Shown in pieces: positions 45,141-57,200 of a stretch of 64,000 nucleotides of DNA. The notes beneath the pieces were generated by a model, which worked only from the letters and a program-made list of their open reading frames with translations, had not been told where the DNA came from and ran no database searches. The translations under genes and the position numbers were made by a program. The stretch lies in NCBI GenBank assembly GCA_028641055.1, contig CM054062.1, forward strand, positions 140,844,682-140,908,681, written 5' to 3'. The stretch comes from Alopecurus myosuroides. Taxonomy: Eukaryota > Streptophyta > Magnoliopsida > Poales > Poaceae. Within the stretch, counting starts at the first letter, position 1. Each line of letters begins with the position of its first letter.

Positions 45141-47889
45141 TGTAACATCCCAAATCTTAAATTTGGAATGTTTTGCATTTAGAGCATATGCATAGCATGG
45201 CATGTTTCAAAAATTGCATTTGCTTGTTGCATTTGAACCCCCAAATCAAATCATGTTTTAAAAAGAAACCAAATTCTTCTATAAGGCATTATTAGCCAAA
45301 GTTATTTTGATATTTTATTTTGCCTAAACTTTCGCTCCAAAATAACGTAATGTGATAGAGACTCAAATTTCGAATTTTTAGAAATTTACCTCACTCAATT
45401 CTGAGTAGTATTTCAATAGTTAGTAAAGAAATAAGGAGAAAAAAAAAAGAAAAAAAAATAACGTGACCTCACCTGGCCATGGTACGATCGGTCCAGGAGC
45501 TTGCCCGTGACTACCTAGCTGCTATGTGCGAATAGAGAAAGAAAAAGAGATTGCATCCGATGCGAGCTTGGACCAGTCTACGGTACAGGATTTAATGGCC
45601 GAACAGTACGCGTGCAGGGCATTGGCCACGAGCCGTGCCAGGCTCGCCGGTTCTTTTTCTTTTTTTTTCTTTCTTTTCTCTGGACATGGGACCCACAAGC
45701 TCGTCTTCTAGCTCGGGAAGGAGACCCGGATGAACACGATCTGTTTAAACGCGTTATCCCCAAAAAAATCTCCGATTCCGGCCCCGTTTCTTGCCCCTTG
45801 GCCACGAAATTCCGGGTATAAATACCACACACCCGTGGCCTCCAAAGCCCTCAAAAATTTCGCGAAACCCTCGCCCAAATCGATCTCGTTTCGAGCTCGA
45901 AATTCCCACCGCCGCCACGTCACGCTAGTCAGCAGTCAACCGCCTAGTCAGCAGTCAAATCCGGTCAACCGGTCAACCTTTTATTTAAAATTCGAGTAGA
46001 AATTACAGAAAATTGCCCAAACTTCTAAAATCAATATCTTTAGATCTATAACTCCGTTTTGCGCGTTTAATATACCAAACGAAAGAGAAAAATGAGATCT
46101 ATCCATCTACACAATAAAATCTATATTTTGATCTATATTTATTTTCTGTTTTCAATTATGCTTTATGAGCTATTTAAATCATATAAAATCAACCGTAATT
46201 CGAAATTCATCGATTCTTCTTTGTATGATCTTGTTTTGATTAGATCTATTCAGGAAAAATATCATTAACTTGTGTAGATGCATAATTTAATTTAGATCTC
46301 ACAAGTTCTTAATCTAGCGCTAATAAATCATTATAATTGTTTTGATTATTTGCCTTGCAACAAAAACACTTTCCTTGCATCATGCATGTCAATAGTAATC
46401 AGAGAAAAATAATAGATCTATTCTTGCATCATTAAGATTTCATGCATACATGTGTTGCATCTTGTTGTTTTGTTGCTTATGATTGTCGATTTCAACGTGT
46501 AGATTACAACGATTACAACGATTGTGGTTGTGAGGAGTGTACGAACAGCTGCTCGTGTTGCCAAGGCAAGTGACGCACATGAATCCCACTATTTTACTAT
46601 ATGCATTAGATTTTTATAGTAGTTATGCATGTGTAGGAGTTGTGTGTATCGCTATGCTAGTTATTATTAGGGATTACTTCGCTAACACCCAAGTGGAGTA
46701 ATCGCATGTTATCCTAGATTGTAACATCCATGTGATAGACAACATCGTAGAGGTAGATTGCTTAGCCATGCTCTAGCTATTCGTGGTTGGGTTTATTATC
46801 ATGTTAAGATTGAAAATTGTTATTTTAATTGCTTATGAAAACAACATGATAATTAATTAACCACTGGGCGGATTGCTAGAGAGTCATCAGAGTACAAAGT
46901 TTGGTGGGGACCGCCGCCTAGTATATTGAGATCATGTTTACTTTCTTTATGTAGTTGTTATTTCCGTGCAACCATGTTTCATATTAGTATGGGCTAGACA
47001 TAAATTGTAGGTTGTGGTGACTCGAACCCAACGTGTCCAGAGATGTAGAATAGTGGTAGGTTGGTCCGGCTCGTGGTGGGTTTGGGGATCTACTTCTTAT
47101 GGTTTATGGCTTGATCTTCTTTCCTTCCGTGGTACTAGTGGTGTATCATGGTGTTTGGGGTCGATTAGGCAACATGGGTAAAGGGCACAAACCTCGAGAG
47201 GGTTAAAACTAAGATCTTAGCCGTGTTCCATTGGTTAGGAACAATTCAACAACTAGATGGGAAACATGACATATCTCGTTCATCCTTGTTTTGTTAATTA
47301 TTAATAATTTGACTATGGGTTATTTGGAGAAGTGCCTGATGGTTTTTCAGCGTGCTAATCCAAAGGGTAGGAGCACTTTGCTATCAACCAAAGTGTCCAA
47401 TTATGTGAAAAATCTAAATTCTAATAAATGATAGGTCAAATGCCTTTATGCAAAATAGCCTAGAAACTTCACCAGCCAAATATGCATGTAGAATAGCACT
47501 TGCCATTTATATACCACCATAGTGTCACTTGCCATCATTGCTCAGAATGATCTGACCTCCTTTTTGGGGGCTGCATATTCCAACGTGCAGGTTATTCGGA
47601 TTCGGAATAGCTTTTCGTAGGTTTTCGAGGCTTCACATCAACCTTTGTTCGCCTGTGGCTTACAAACAAGAAGATGGAGGTCTACCGCTGCTATGCTGTT
47701 TGATTAATATTTATTTGAGCTAGCACTTCGCTATGCAGTTTGTAATAAATTACTTTACTCTGGATAATTTCGATAGTTTTCAATACATTTGTTTACTTTG
47801 AATACTATCTATGCTGTGTGTGCTGGTGAACGGTCCAGGGGCCAGTACTACACACAAAAGTATAGCTCGTGATGGGCTGTACTACTACA
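45141..47889 (+). repeat. 3' LTR of G4
   Basis: 2,749 bp, same ends as the 5' LTR. TATAAATA at 45817-45824. Lacks one AGTCAGCAGTCAA unit and about 14 bp near 45640 compared with the 5' LTR. Confidence 0.95.
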
Positions 47890-47894
47890 CTTAT
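47890..47894. repeat. Target-site duplication of G4, right
   Basis: CTTAT, matching 36540-36544. Confidence 0.95.
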
Positions 47895-49458
47895 CATCAA
47901 ATTTATTATTAAACAATAACAGTAGCATGATTGATTGATTTAACCATCGAGCCCCCAGAACATAATAGAGTAGTAACAGAAAGTAACGGGTAACAGACTC
48001 GAGCAAAACAACCCTAAGCATGATAGTAAGACACGGGCAACAAGCAATGGTTATAGGTATGGAGGTGAGGTAATATCAAGGTTAAGGGATTCATGTGATG
48101 GGTTCGTAACAGAAACAACTACTACTAAGGATAGCAGGAAAGAATCAACGGAAAGAATCGGTAACAAGTGATGAAAGGCAGCCATATGGCAGCAAGTGAG
48201 TATACTTGCCTGAGATCCCGCAAGGTAGCAGAACTTGTCGTTGCTCACATCATCTCAACGTCCTATCCGGGAAGAAGCAACGAACCTCGAACAAACACCG
48301 GATGCAACAATTACTACTACGGCAAAAGATCCAGCATGATCAATATATGGATGCATGACAAGTTTAAAGATGCATCAAGGTAAACTGGTTGACAAGATAA
48401 ACAGATTTAAATGGACCCATATGCAATGTGAGTTGCATATGGATGCACATGTTAAGGTTGAAGCAATGATCTACAATTAGTTAACATGTGTAAGTGGTTT
48501 ATCATGATGCATGCATGATGAAAGCAATAATGAAACAACAATAGATGCAAAGGAAAAGGAAATTACCAAGTGTGGGATTTTATTTGTCATGTTAAGAATT
48601 TTTGGTTCCTTATTGATGTCACACAAGTAACTGATGTTTTCATCAAGTTAAAGTGTTCAAAACAAATAACAAAGTTTGTATTTGAAGAGAACATCGAATT
48701 TTGGTTGGATTACATGTTTCAAATATTGAAATTGGATTTAGGATAATTTAATTATGAATTAAACAATATTAAACAGGTTTTAAATGGATTTGAAACAAGT
48801 TTGAATTTAATTGAAGTTTTATTTGTTCAAAACATAATTTCAAAATCACATTTGAAAAGTTCACACTTTGATGGTTTGAAAACATATTTTGCATGTTCAA
48901 AATTATTTTATCTTGAGCAAGTTATGATTTTAGCAATTTTAATTGAATTAAACAAGAGTTAAATTGTTTGGGCAATTTAAATTATTCAAACCAGGAAACA
49001 AAAATTATATTTGAAAAGGTGAGGTGAAAAGGTATGGAAAACATATTTTATTTGCATTTATTGGATTAATAATGAATTAGTTATTGATTTTAGAAATTTG
49101 CATTTGAATTATTTGGATTCAAATTTAAATTGCATTTTGAAATTTCAAAACAGTGAACAAAAGGCATAGTTGGATAGACAATTTAATTTAGAGCAATAAA
49201 CATATTTAAAGTTTATGATTTGGAGTCATATATTAAAAGTTATCAAGGTTTTGGTTTTGAGGACTAATCTGCAATTTAAAGGACTGGTTTTGAAAGAAAA
49301 CATGTTGAAAAGCTTTTGTTACGCACGGGAGTTCTACTCTGGCCACTGCCAGTGGACCTAACGCCACTGGACGCTTGCGTGGCAACGTGAGAGGCTGATG
49401 TGTGGGGCCTGGCCGTCAGTCAGCGGTGGAAAAAAAGGTGTGGATTTAATCCACGGTG

Positions 49459-49519
49459 CTAGGGATCGAACACAGAACCTCGAGGCGCTAGCGTAAGCGC
49501 TGAAACCACTGCGGTGCTC
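49459..49519 (-). other. tRNA-like segment in G3 LTR copy 2
   Basis: Duplicate of 32291-32352, with the same A- and B-box-like motifs. Confidence 0.45.
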
Positions 49520-51622
49520 GACTTCGTTTTGTTAGGTTCAGATACGCAGGGGAGTTATTACTACACGGCTCGTTAACTGAACAAAAGAACAGCAACGTTC
49601 CCTGACGGCGAACAGCAAGGAGCAGACAGGGGACCTGCGGCGATCGACGGGCTGGCTAGCTCGCGATGTGTGCGTGTGCTTGCAGGATCACCGTGTGGAG
49701 GCGTGCAGGAGGTCGTGGACGTGTTGCACGGCGACGGTTACTGGTGTGGGTGCTCCTGCTGTAAGAATCGGACACGAGCACAGCTGCAGCGACGCGCAGC
49801 CATGACTGGAACACGCCGGAGCGGCCAAGGGGAAAGGTACGGCGAACAACGAGAAGGGGGACGGCACAGAAGGATGAGAGAGCTCACCTCGGAAACGCGC
49901 GGCGAGGTGATCGAGCTTCGAGCCGATGACTGCACTGGATCATGGTGAAGATTTGCAGGCGCCACCGGAGGAGGACGTGATCGCTTCGGCGAGAACGCAG
50001 CAGACCGGGCCTCCTGCTCTCCAGCCCAGCATGGAGTAGGTCAGTGCGAGGCTCCTGACGCTCTCCTGGCCGCCACGCTGCCGCGCTGCGGGCGAGACGC
50101 GACAATTGCCGAGCTCGCGGTCATGGCGGACAAGGGCACGGTCAGAAACGAAAAGAAGGTGCTGAGCCTCAAAGGGCTGGCTTTTTCGTGGAATCGGGAG
50201 GGGACCTCACCGGGGCGATGACTGGATGGCGGCAGTTGCTCGAGGTTGTCCGCGACAGAAGGGAATCGAAGGAATCCAGCGGCGCCCGTACTGAATCCGA
50301 GGAAGCTGCAGTCGCCATGATGCTGTTCCGGCTGGTTTTTCGTGTTCGAGGAGGAAGATGGAGGTGGGGTGGTTCGTTTCCACCTCGCAGCTTGTCTCAT
50401 GGGTGACTGTGGGGTGGCGGCGACAAGGGGATTCAGAGGGAGCTCGGTGGCTTCTTCGGTGAGAGATTCAGAGGGGGGAAGACGCGTCGTGAGAGAGAAA
50501 CCGGCGGCTAGAGCTCGAGGGGAGAGGCTAGGGATAGCTAGGGCACAGCGCTGCGCCCTAGGGGTGCTATATAGGGGGTACCGGTCGATGGTGGCCGTCG
50601 GGATGCGACAGCGTCGCCGTGGCACCCCTGGATGCGGTGCCGTACCGCGGGGACGACGAGGGCGGCTCGACGAAGAGGTATTGGGCCAGCTGCGCGCGTT
50701 TAGTTGCTTAGGTGGGCTGGGCTTAGTTAGGTGCTACGCGCTGCGCTTTTCTTTTTTATTATTTCTTTGTTTTCTGTTTTTTTTGTAGAGAAAGGAAATG
50801 GGAAGAGAAAGATGATATTGTGGTTAGTAAAAATGTTATAAAAAATTAGTTAAGCTAGCTAAGTTTAAAGAAAACAGTAGCCAAGTTTTGTTTTCACAAA
50901 ACTTTAAATTTGCTTGATGTTTGTTTGAAATTCAAATTTGGATGCATTTTAATTAAGTGATCATTTAATAAAACAAACTTTGAATAGGGGAACCCCTATG
51001 ATTGAAATTGATTAAAATTAGTTGATTGGCTTGTTAAAGTTTATAAGTTCAAAAGTGGTTCTGTTTGATGCATTTGATTTGAAAATGAAGGTGATTTAAT
51101 TAATTGATTGGAAATAATTGTTTGATTAAACCCAACAATTTAATGAGTGATTTGAGTTGAATTTTTGAATTAGCCATTAGGGTTTTAATAACAGGGACAA
51201 TTTTTATTTAGCAGGCAATTTGTTTAAAACAACTTCAACTATTGAAAACAAATGAGTGATTCAGTTTGCAAGTTTGGAATTGGAAATTTTTGAGCAAGGG
51301 GGGTGAAAGTTTTAAATTGATCTGAATTTTGATTTGTTTTGAAAAACAGAATGCAATGCTCATGTGATGCATATGATGCAAGCAAAAAGAAAAACAAACA
51401 CTCTCTATAGGGTAACACCCCAGGTGTTACAGACGACACCACTAACAAGGGATTGCGCCCTCGCAATCCACCTGCTAACCCGGGAGGGGAAAGAAGTTCG
51501 ACTATCGATTCTTTGTGCTTCCAGTTGATCTCCTCGACACCACTAACAAGGGCTTCTCGACACCACTAACAAGAGATTCTTGCTCGGGCTAACGACGATG
51601 TTCTTCCACCAGGAACCTTCCG

Positions 51623-54292
51623 ATGATCGAACCTATTAGGTTAAGGGCTCAGAAAACGTCCACCCACGTAGCTGCCGAGTTGCCTCGCCTAGATGGCGAT
51701 GCGCGTGTTAGGCAGCAAGAAAGACTCAACGAGTTGGTGTTGGAGGCTGCTAGGCAGAATGAGGAGTTCCGGAAGGCCAACCCGGGTGCTGGGGCTTCGC
51801 AGGTGGTTCACTCGCACGCGGCTAGATCTAACGATCAGACCTCGTCTCCGCATCCCAGCCGCGAGAAGAGCCGCAGCGGGCGTTCGGGCAGAGACAGGCA
51901 AATGCAGGTGTATGACCCGGCTGCTGCCGCGAGACAGCTTGCCGTGCCGCAGCAGCCCGGGCAGGAACACAACGCTGCAAGAGCAGGCTCTCAAGCCCAT
52001 CAAGCTCAAAGCCGAGCCCGAGATGAAGCGCGCCCAGGTCCTTCTCGGCGTCCCGCTGCTCCGCCTACTCGGCAGAGGCAGCAGCCGCGCGCAGTGGCAC
52101 CAATCGCCAACCCGGTGGAGCAGCCTGCAGCTGTGCAAGTGGACAGGTATGACGATGGCTACTCGGCCATGGAGATGGCGGGCTATGATGTCCATGATCG
52201 TGTTGGCGAGCGCATGCTGGCACCAGGAGATGCGAGGCATCAGTTGGACCGGATCAGCTTGTCGGCGCGGCTGGAGAGCACGGGTCCTCCCGGCCCCGAG
52301 TGCTTTGGCCCGCGCATCATGAACGAGCCGTCCGTGAAGAACTTCCAGCTTGCAAGAGGCACCAAGAGCTACAATGGCAGCACCAAGCCTGAAGATTGGC
52401 TCAATGACTATGTCACCGCGGTTCATATCGCGAACAGCAACAGAAGATGGGCGGTGCGCTATGTTCCGCAGATGCTAGAGGGTCCAGCCCGCACTTGGCT
52501 CAACAACTTGCCCAAGAACAGCATTAATTGCTGGCTGGACTTCTCGGATGCCTTCATCAGCAACTTCACCAGCACATACAAGAGGCCGAATAGGCCACAT
52601 CAGCTATCAGCTTGCAGGCAGCGAGAAGATGAGACAGACCGAGAGTATCTTACTCGGTGGAGCACATTGAGGAACACCTGTGAGGGTGTGAATGAGGCAC
52701 AAGCCATTACTTGGTTTGCGCAGGGATGCAGACATGGCAGTATGTTGTGGCAGAGATTGCAGAGGGAGATGCCGAACACTCTGGCGGAGACCATCAAGAT
52801 TGCGGATCAGTACGCACTTGGTGATCCTACTCAGCCACTGATGGACTCCTCTGAGCCGAGAAGAAACTTCAGCAACAGCAAGCGCAATGAGTTCCGCAAC
52901 AAGCGCCGAGTAGATACTCGGTATGATCCCGAAGAGGTGAATGCAGTGACTGTTGGAGCTGGTGGCAGCCAGAGGCAGAAACCTGCTGGAGCCTACGGGC
53001 AGAACCAGAACCAGGGCCAAGGCAACAAGAAGCCATTTCGCACCTCTCAGTCGGGTAGCAGGAACTCCGAGCAGCCGAAGAAGTTTGTCTTTGATGACAT
53101 GAAGGATGGTCCATGCAGTTTTCACACTCACCACCCCTCGAGGCCTGCTAACCACACTACTCGGCAGTGCGAGTGGTGGGATGTGATCAAGAGTGATGGC
53201 TTGCCTCCTCCTCCCCCTCTGCCAGCAGCCAATGCCAATGTGCAGCCTACTCGCGCACCCGCAGCTCGGCCGCCAGTGTACCCGAGAAGAGAGAATGTGA
53301 ACCAGGTGGCTTTAGGAGCCAACCAGAACTTCAACAATGAGAGATACCGCAACAACAACAACAACTACAACCGCAACAACAACAACAGAGGCAACAACAA
53401 CAACTACCAGGGCAACAACAACAACGGCAACAATGGGGGCGGAGGCTCCAATCAGTACCAAGAGCACCACGAGAGCTACATGATCTTCACTTCTGAGCCA
53501 GTCGACAAGCAATCACAGCACAGGCGGGCCATGGAAGTCAATGCAGTGATTCCTGCTGTCCCTCACTACATGTATTGGTGTGACCAGGAGATCAGGTGGT
53601 CCCGAGTAGATCATCCCAAGGTGATGCCCAACCCGGGTAGCTATGCCTTGGTGCTGGATCCTACCTTCCTGGGTCCCGAGAAGAATGTGAGGTTCAGCAA
53701 GGTGCTAATCGACAACGGCAGCAGCATCAACATCGTGTACAAGGACACACTCGAGAAGCTTGGCCTGGCCGAGAACATGATGCTGCCTAGCAAGACCACC
53801 TTCCATGGCATTGTGCCCGGGATCTCGTGCAACCCGATTGGCCGAGTGTGGATCGATGTGCTATTCGGCACCAGGGATAACTGCCGCACAGAACGCCTGC
53901 AGTTCGAGGTGGTGGATCATCAGAGTCCTTACCATGCTCTACTCGGCAGGCCTGCTCTGAGCAAGTTCATGGCCTCTACCCATGTTGCATATCTGAAGAT
54001 GAAGATCCCTGGTCCCAATGGCATCATTACTATCTCTGGTGATTACAAGAAATCCATGGAGTGTGCCTCTGCTAGCTCCCAGTTGGCGGAGTCGATGGTG
54101 ATTGCTGCCGAGAAGAAGAAGATGTATGAGGTGGTAGCTATGGCGCAATCCGCGCAAGCTGGCGCGCAAGGTGTGCCGAGTACCCAGCACGGCACTGCTT
54201 TTCAGGCTGCCAAGGAGACAAAGAAGGTCCAGGTCGACCCCGAGTTCCCCGACCGCGTAGCCATCATTGGCTCCGGGTTGGCGGAGAAATAG
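51623..54292 (+). CDS. Gag-protease of G5, ending at in-frame UAG
   Basis: 889 codons. Residues 1-230 are a variable Ala/Arg/Gln-rich region. The gag core (TKPEDWLNDYVTAVHIANSN, then LEGPARTWLNNLPKN, then TDREYLTRWSTLRNTCEG) lies at about 250-385. A Cys/His segment near 495-515 (CSFHTHHPS ... RQC) replaces a classical knuckle. An Asn-rich linker (about 575-615) comes from CAACAA repeats at 53348-53450. The protease loop VLIDNGSSINIVYKDTL is near residue 695, followed by FHGIVPGISCNPIGRVW. The stop TAG at 54290-54292 is in frame with RT. The start is chosen as the first ATG; a homologous fragment of the same start lies in the duplicate at 34456. Confidence 0.9.
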   Translation: MIEPIRLRAQKTSTHVAAELPRLDGDARVRQQERLNELVLEAARQNEEFRKANPGAGASQVVHSHAARSNDQTSSPHPSREKSRSGRSGRDRQMQVYDPAAAARQLAVPQQPGQEHNAARAGSQAHQAQSRARDEARPGPSRRPAAPPTRQRQQPRAVAPIANPVEQPAAVQVDRYDDGYSAMEMAGYDVHDRVGERMLAPGDARHQLDRISLSARLESTGPPGPECFGPRIMNEPSVKNFQLARGTKSYNGSTKPEDWLNDYVTAVHIANSNRRWAVRYVPQMLEGPARTWLNNLPKNSINCWLDFSDAFISNFTSTYKRPNRPHQLSACRQREDETDREYLTRWSTLRNTCEGVNEAQAITWFAQGCRHGSMLWQRLQREMPNTLAETIKIADQYALGDPTQPLMDSSEPRRNFSNSKRNEFRNKRRVDTRYDPEEVNAVTVGAGGSQRQKPAGAYGQNQNQGQGNKKPFRTSQSGSRNSEQPKKFVFDDMKDGPCSFHTHHPSRPANHTTRQCEWWDVIKSDGLPPPPPLPAANANVQPTRAPAARPPVYPRRENVNQVALGANQNFNNERYRNNNNNYNRNNNNRGNNNNYQGNNNNGNNGGGGSNQYQEHHESYMIFTSEPVDKQSQHRRAMEVNAVIPAVPHYMYWCDQEIRWSRVDHPKVMPNPGSYALVLDPTFLGPEKNVRFSKVLIDNGSSINIVYKDTLEKLGLAENMMLPSKTTFHGIVPGISCNPIGRVWIDVLFGTRDNCRTERLQFEVVDHQSPYHALLGRPALSKFMASTHVAYLKMKIPGPNGIITISGDYKKSMECASASSQLAESMVIAAEKKKMYEVVAMAQSAQAGAQGVPSTQHGTAFQAAKETKKVQVDPEFPDRVAIIGSGLAEK
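54290..54292 (+). other. In-frame UAG between protease and RT of G5
   Basis: The frame continues TAG GAA AGC GAG CTC into ESELIHFLRENRDVFAWSNE, the normal pre-RT text. The homologous place in G1 also reads TAG GAA AGC (3506-3501, minus strand). Confidence 0.8.
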
Positions 54293-57200
54293 GAAAGCGA
54301 GCTCATCCACTTCCTCCGTGAGAATCGGGATGTTTTCGCCTGGTCCAATGAAGATCTACCAGGTGTCCCGAGGGAGTTGGTTGAGCACTCATTACATGTG
54401 CGTCCTGACGCCAAACCAGTGAAGCAGGCTATGCGCCGCTTCGGAGATGAGAGAAGGAAGGCCATTGGTGACCAGATCACCAAGTTACCGATAAGCAATT
54501 TCATCATTGAGGTGCTACACCCGGATTGGCTAGCCAACCCGGTCATGGTCGAGAAGAAGAAGGAGGATCCCAAGGCTGCCACTGCATGGCGCATGTGCGT
54601 CGACTACACCGACTTGAACAAAGCATGCCCTAAGGATCCTTTCCCGCTACCTCGCATCGATCAGGTGATCGATTCCACTGCTGGTTGTGAACTGCTGTCT
54701 TTCATAGATGCCTACTCTGGTTTCCACCAGATTGCACTCAACCCTGCTGATCAAATAAAGACTGCTTTCATTACCCCGTACGGGGCTTATTGCTATCGTG
54801 TCATGTGTTTTGGCTTGAGGAATGCGGGTGCAACCTATCAGAGATGCATGCAGAAATGCTTGCACGACCAGCTCGGCAAGAATGTGCAGGTGTACGTAGA
54901 TGACATTGTCATCAAAACGAATAAAACACATACTCTGCTTGCCGACCTGGAGGAAACCTTTGCTAACCTACGCAAGTACAAAATGAAACTGAATCCGAGT
55001 AAGTGCACCTTTAGTGTACCGGCTGGGAAGCTACTCGGTTTTCTAGTTTCTAGTCGGGGCATTGAAGCCAATCCTTCTAAGATAAAAGCTATTGAGAGCA
55101 TGTCTTTGCCGAGATCACTGAAAGATGTGCAGAAGTTCACAGGTTGCTTGGCATCTCTGAGTCGTTTTCTGGGCCGAATGGGCGAGAAGGCCCTGCATCT
55201 ATACCAGCTAATGAAGAAAAGTGACAAGTTTGTCTGGACTCCGCAAGCGGATGTGGCATTCAATGAGCTGAAAGCAATGCTGGCTAGTGCTCCCATCTTG
55301 GCTAGTCCGCTACCCAAGGAGCCAATGCTGCTGTACATTGCTGCGACTAACCGAGTAGTCAGCGTGGTGATTGTGGTGGAACGAGAAGAAGAAGGCAAGA
55401 GTGTGCAGCGCCCAGTATATTATCTCAGTGAAGTGTTGTCCAGTTCCAAGCAGAACTACCCGCATTACCAGAAGATGACCTATGGTGTGTACCTAGGCGC
55501 CAGGAAGCTGAAACATTATTTCCAGGAACACCCCATCACGGTTGTGAGCTCTGCTCCCATCTCGGACATCATGGGTAACAAGGAGGCGAGTGGCAGAGTA
55601 GCCAAGTGGGCAATCGAGCTGGCCGCGTATGCACCCGCGTACACGAGAAGAGAAGCCATCAAGTCTCAGATTCTGGCGGAATTCCTGGTGGACTGGGCCG
55701 AGGTGCAGTATGAGCCTCCTGCTCCAGTTTCTAACTACTGGAAGATGCACTTTGATGGCTCGAAGGTGAAGGAAGGCCTTGGTGCTGGCGTAGTGCTTAC
55801 GTCACCCAAGCGAGATCAGCTCAAGTATGTGTTGCAGATTCACTTCAAGGCATCCAACAATGTAGCAGAGTACGAGGCAGTAGTGCATGGTTTGCGAGTA
55901 GCAAAGGAGGTTGGCGTGCAGCGCATCATATGCTATGGAGATTCAGATCTGGTGGTGCAGCAAGTCTCGGGTACATGGGATGCTCTAGATGCCAACATGG
56001 CATCATATCGCTTCCTGGTGCAGTCTATGACTGGGTTCTTTGAAGGTTGTGAGTTCCAGCACATTCACCGAGCAGAGAACGAAGCAGCAGATGAGTTATC
56101 CAAGTTGGGATCTTCTCGGCAATCCATCCCGGCGGGAATCGCCTTGGAGCATTTGAGGAAGCCATCCATCAAGCCTTCTCCCAACTCGGAGTCCATATTC
56201 GTTCCTTCTCTGCCAAGTGAGGAATCTGATCCCATGGAGGTTGACTGGGAGAGTGCTACAGGAAACCCGGGGACTGCCGTCCTTTACTCGGGGACTGTCA
56301 CTCCTTACCCGGGGACTGCCATTCCTTACCCGGGGACTGCCACTCCTTACTCGGGGACTGCTGTCCTTAACCCGGGGACTATCGCATTCATTGAGGAGGT
56401 TCTCGCCAATCGATCTGGGCTGCAAAGAAGTGCTCCCACCCCTAAAGAGCAACCAGAGGTACCCGTCCCAATGGAAGTGGACGAACCAGTGTTTCCCGCA
56501 CGGGAGACACCGAGTTGGGCTATGCCCATATTATCCTTTCTAAGGGACGGTACTCTACCTGAAGATGAGGTGACTGCAAGGCAGATTCAGAGAAGATCCA
56601 AAGGCTACACTATTGTCCGAGATGTGCTGCACAAGAGAAGTGCCACTGGTGTGCTGCAACGCTGTGTGGACCCAGCAGAAGGAGAAGAGATCCTGGTAGA
56701 GATACACAAAGGAGAATGCGGGCACCATGCCTCTTCTCGGGCACTAGTGCAGAAAGCTTTCCGGCATGGCTTCTACTGGCTCACAGCGCTGCAGCAAGCT
56801 GAGGATATCGTGAGGAAGTGCACAGGCTGCCAGATGTTCGCAAGTAAGATTCACATGCCTGCTTCCGAGTTGAAAACAATTCCTATCACCTGGCCATTTG
56901 CTGTTTGGTGTTTGGACATGGTTGGGCCTTTCCAGCCGGCTAGAGGCAACATGACTCACATCCTGGTCATGGTGGACAAGTTCACCAAGTGGATTGAAGT
57001 GAAACCTATTCGGAGGTGTGATGGGGCCACGGCTGTGAAATTCGTGAAGGATGTGATCCTGAGATATGGCTACCCGCACAGTATCATCACCGACAACGGC
57101 ACGAACTTTGCTGAGGGAGCAATGGTGCGTTTCTGCAGAGATAAGCATATCCGACTGGACGTTGCGTCAGTCGCGCATCCTGCTTCCAATGGGCAAGTTG

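Larger units (their letters stand above)
36545..47889 (+). mobile_element. Complete Ty3/gypsy chromodomain (Tekay/Del-type) retrotransposon G4
   Basis: Two 2.75-kb LTRs, TSD CTTAT, iMet primer site, an extra frame before gag, gag-protease, RT-RNase H-integrase and a C-terminal chromodomain. Chromoviruses of the Tekay/Del group have this order and long LTRs. The polyprotein is broken by TGA 42296-42298 and by a one-base loss near 44760, so this copy is probably dead although recent: the LTRs differ by few substitutions and small indels. Confidence 0.95.
34765..51431 (-). repeat. LTR of element G3, copy 2, interrupted by two insertions
   Basis: Same LTR as 29448-34264. After removing 35035-35535 and 36545-47894 it is 4,816 bp long. 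Examples of differences from copy 1: 36047 (G for C), 48776 (G for T), 49418 (C for G). The primer site beside its left end makes this the 5' LTR of G3, and its right flank is G5. Confidence 0.9.

Noticed and set aside
53312..53512. Val-rich minus-strand frame in G5 gag
   Set aside because: Shadow of the Asn-codon repeat (AAC read as GTT).
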